DNA of 6,411 nucleotides from an uncultured Aquabacterium sp. Its GTDB lineage: Bacteria; Pseudomonadota; Gammaproteobacteria; Burkholderiales; Burkholderiaceae_C. Positions 5,160 through 6,411 of the stretch are shown here, one piece after another. The stretch lies in assembly GCA_937923225.1 (NCBI GenBank), contig CALAKR010000106.1, forward strand, positions 1-6,411, read 5' to 3'. The first letter of the stretch is position 1. Each line of letters opens with the position of its first letter. A program made the translations under genes and the position numbers. The notes under the pieces are model-generated. The model worked only from the letters and a program-made list of their open reading frames with translations. It was not told the DNA's origin and searched no databases.

Positions 5160-5691
5160 CAAGCGGATCCTTCAGAAAGTCGGCGAGGACAGCCTCGTAG
5201 AAGGGCAGCAGCGACCTGCGCCGCGCATGCACCTTGTCGCCAGATGACAGGTGGCATGCGTCGAAGTAGTGGGCGATCAGCTCGCCTTGCTGCTCCAGGT
5301 TGAAATCACCCAGGGCTTTGCCCTGATCACGCACATGATCGTAACCGTAGGCGCGCGCCTTGGTTCCGTAGCCGCCCTGAAGGCCCAGCAGCAGGCCATG
5401 GCACAGCACGCACAGGCCGCGCTGGTATTGCCACACGTGCGTCATCTCGTGCATGAACCATACCTTGGCGGCCCGGCCCGCGGCGGAGAAATCGTCACGG
5501 TAGCCATGGGGCGGGAAGTAGATGGCACCGAACGGGGCCACGGCGTTGTCGCCCATACCGGGCAGCCGGCGCCGACGGTGCACCCGCACTTGGTTGTAGT
5601 CGATGGCGGTGCCGAAGAGCTGTCGGGCCATCGCCACCTCGCCCCCTGTGAGCGGCCGCGCCCCTGTCGACCAGGGGCGCCACAGGCTCAT
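5119..5691 (-). CDS. Zincin-like (HExxH) protein, DUF4157 / 'vgr-related' type
   Basis: A 190-residue protein with a metallopeptidase-like zinc motif HEMTH (H81, E82, H85) followed by VWQYQ. A downstream [13 protein letters not shown] segment (131-143) supplies E133 or E137 as a possible third ligand. The N-terminal [16 protein letters not shown]...IDYNQVRVH and the HEMTHVWQ block resemble proteins annotated as DUF4157-type or 'vgr-related / Rhs-associated'. I place it there by motif memory only. There is no signal peptide or membrane segment, so the product appears cytoplasmic or leaves by a non-Sec route. Proteolytic activity is inferred from the motif, not shown. The ATG overlaps the rsmA stop as ATGA and has no clear Shine-Dalgarno, indicating coupling to rsmA. 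The RPLT motif at residues 12-15 argues for this start. Confidence 0.82.
   Translation of the reverse strand: MSLWRPWSTGARPLTGGEVAMARQLFGTAIDYNQVRVHRRRRLPGMGDNAVAPFGAIYFPPHGYRDDFSAAGRAAKVWFMHEMTHVWQYQRGLCVLCHGLLLGLQGGYGTKARAYGYDHVRDQGKALGDFNLEQQGELIAHYFDACHLSSGDKVHARRRSLLPFYEAVLADFLKDPLDARTLPRTVHVPR
5168..5173 (-). promoter_or_regulatory. Ribosome binding site of the exported-protein gene
   Basis: GAAGGA on the minus strand, 8 nt before the ATG at 5159, located inside the coding sequence of the upstream zincin-like gene. It fixes the start and makes the 41-nt overlap credible. Confidence 0.6.
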
Positions 5692-6411
5692 GCCGGTGAT
5701 GCGCTGGCCAGGCGGGTCAGCGCCAGGTAGTCGTTCACCGGCACCTCTTCGGCGCGGCGCTGCAGGTCGAAATCAGCCTGGAGGCCGCGCTCTTCAAGCC
5801 AGCGGCCCAGCGTGTTGCGCAGCATCTTTCGGCGCTGCGAGAAAGCCACGGTGACGATCTCGCCGAGCAGGTCCACGTTCAGGTCGGCCTGGGCGGCTGC
5901 AGGGTAGGGCACCATGCGCACCACGGCGGAATCCACCTTGGGCGGCGGATCGAAGGCCTCGGGGGGCACGTCGACGATGGACTCCATCTCGTAGCGCCAT
6001 TGCAGCATCACGCTCAGGCGGCCGTAATCCTTGCTGCCGGGCGAGGCCACCATGCGGTCGACCACTTCCTTTTGCAGCATGAAGTGCTGGTCCTCCACAC
6101 GCGCCGCGAAGGGCAGCAGATGGAACAGGATGGGCGTGGAGATGTTGTAGGGCAGGTTGCCGATCACGCGCAGCGGCTTGCCGGCTTGCTCGGCCAGTGC
6201 CGCGAAATCGACATTGAGCACGTCGGATTCGACCACGGTGAGCTCGGTGCGCTTGCGCAGCCGGGCGGCCAGATCCCGGTCCAGCTCGATCACGGTGAGC
6301 TGGCCACTGCGCTGCACCACCGGGTTGGTGAGGGCGCCCAGGCCGGGGCCGATCTCGACCAGCGGCTGGCCGGGGCGCGGGTCAATGCCGCGCACGATCT
6401 CGTCGATCACC
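5688..6411 (-). CDS. rsmA: 16S rRNA (adenine1518/1519-N6)-dimethyltransferase RsmA/KsgA, 5' end outside the window
   Basis: Dimethylates two adjacent adenines in the 3'-terminal hairpin loop of 16S rRNA, using S-adenosylmethionine, late in 30S subunit assembly. The visible part is about 240 residues. It contains SAM-binding motif [12 protein letters not shown] (visible residues 18-28), the acidic ELD (42-44) that contacts the SAM ribose, SDV (62-64), the catalytic NLPY motif (85-88) and the family C-terminal block [11 protein letters not shown] (201-211). The conserved N-terminus, usually about 20-25 residues with a GQHFL motif, lies beyond position 6411, so the GTG at 6408-6410 is internal and not the start. 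In many proteobacteria rsmA is last in an lptD-surA-pdxA-rsmA group. Here two extra genes follow it in overlapping arrangement. Confidence 0.97.
   Translation of the reverse strand, partial: VIDEIVRGIDPRPGQPLVEIGPGLGALTNPVVQRSGQLTVIELDRDLAARLRKRTELTVVESDVLNVDFAALAEQAGKPLRVIGNLPYNISTPILFHLLPFAARVEDQHFMLQKEVVDRMVASPGSKDYGRLSVMLQWRYEMESIVDVPPEAFDPPPKVDSAVVRMVPYPAAAQADLNVDLLGEIVTVAFSQRRKMLRNTLGRWLEERGLQADFDLQRRAEEVPVNDYLALTRLASASPA

Noticed and set aside
5160..5162. TTG start one codon before the ATG of the exported-protein gene
   Set aside because: The ATG at 5159 has the better codon and an 8-nt spacing from GAAGGA; the TTG adds only one residue.

Overview
The window is GC-rich and almost fully coding, with the codon use and gene content of a betaproteobacterium, most likely a Burkholderiales member (Comamonadaceae / Rubrivivax-Leptothrix-Aquabacterium type). 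This rests on protein style (bacterial Cca with a C-terminal HD domain, RsmA, a PEP-CTERM protein ending in the VPEPES-type sorting tail) and on overall composition, not on a database match. Nothing in it looks like a phage, transposon, CRISPR array or RNA gene.

Layout from right to left, the direction in which most genes are read: (1) a minus-strand group of rsmA (5' end beyond the window), a small HExxH zincin-like protein, and a predicted exported four-cysteine protein. rsmA and the zincin gene overlap by ATGA, and the zincin and exported-protein genes overlap by 41 nt. (2) A single plus-strand gene for a short PEP-CTERM (exosortase-sorted) surface protein, whose stop codon abuts the stop codon of the exported-protein gene. 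(3) A 211-bp divergent intergenic region, the only substantial noncoding stretch. (4) A second minus-strand group: cca (tRNA CCA-adding enzyme), a LuxR-type response regulator starting inside the cca stop codon (GTGA), and a six-TM hybrid histidine kinase 5 nt further on. The last 87 nt after the kinase hold only a small hairpin.

The most interesting signal is in the intergenic region. Upstream of the PEP-CTERM gene is a near-consensus sigma-54 (-24/-12) promoter with exact spacing. Just upstream of it lie two nearly identical ~20-bp direct repeats about three helical turns apart, as expected for tandem enhancer-binding-protein sites. This fits the known link between PEP-CTERM genes and the RpoN/PrsK-PrsR regulatory system, although neither PrsR nor an exosortase is in this window. 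Two further points merit attention: the coupling of a two-component system to cca, and the uncharacterised zincin plus exported-protein pair coupled to rsmA.
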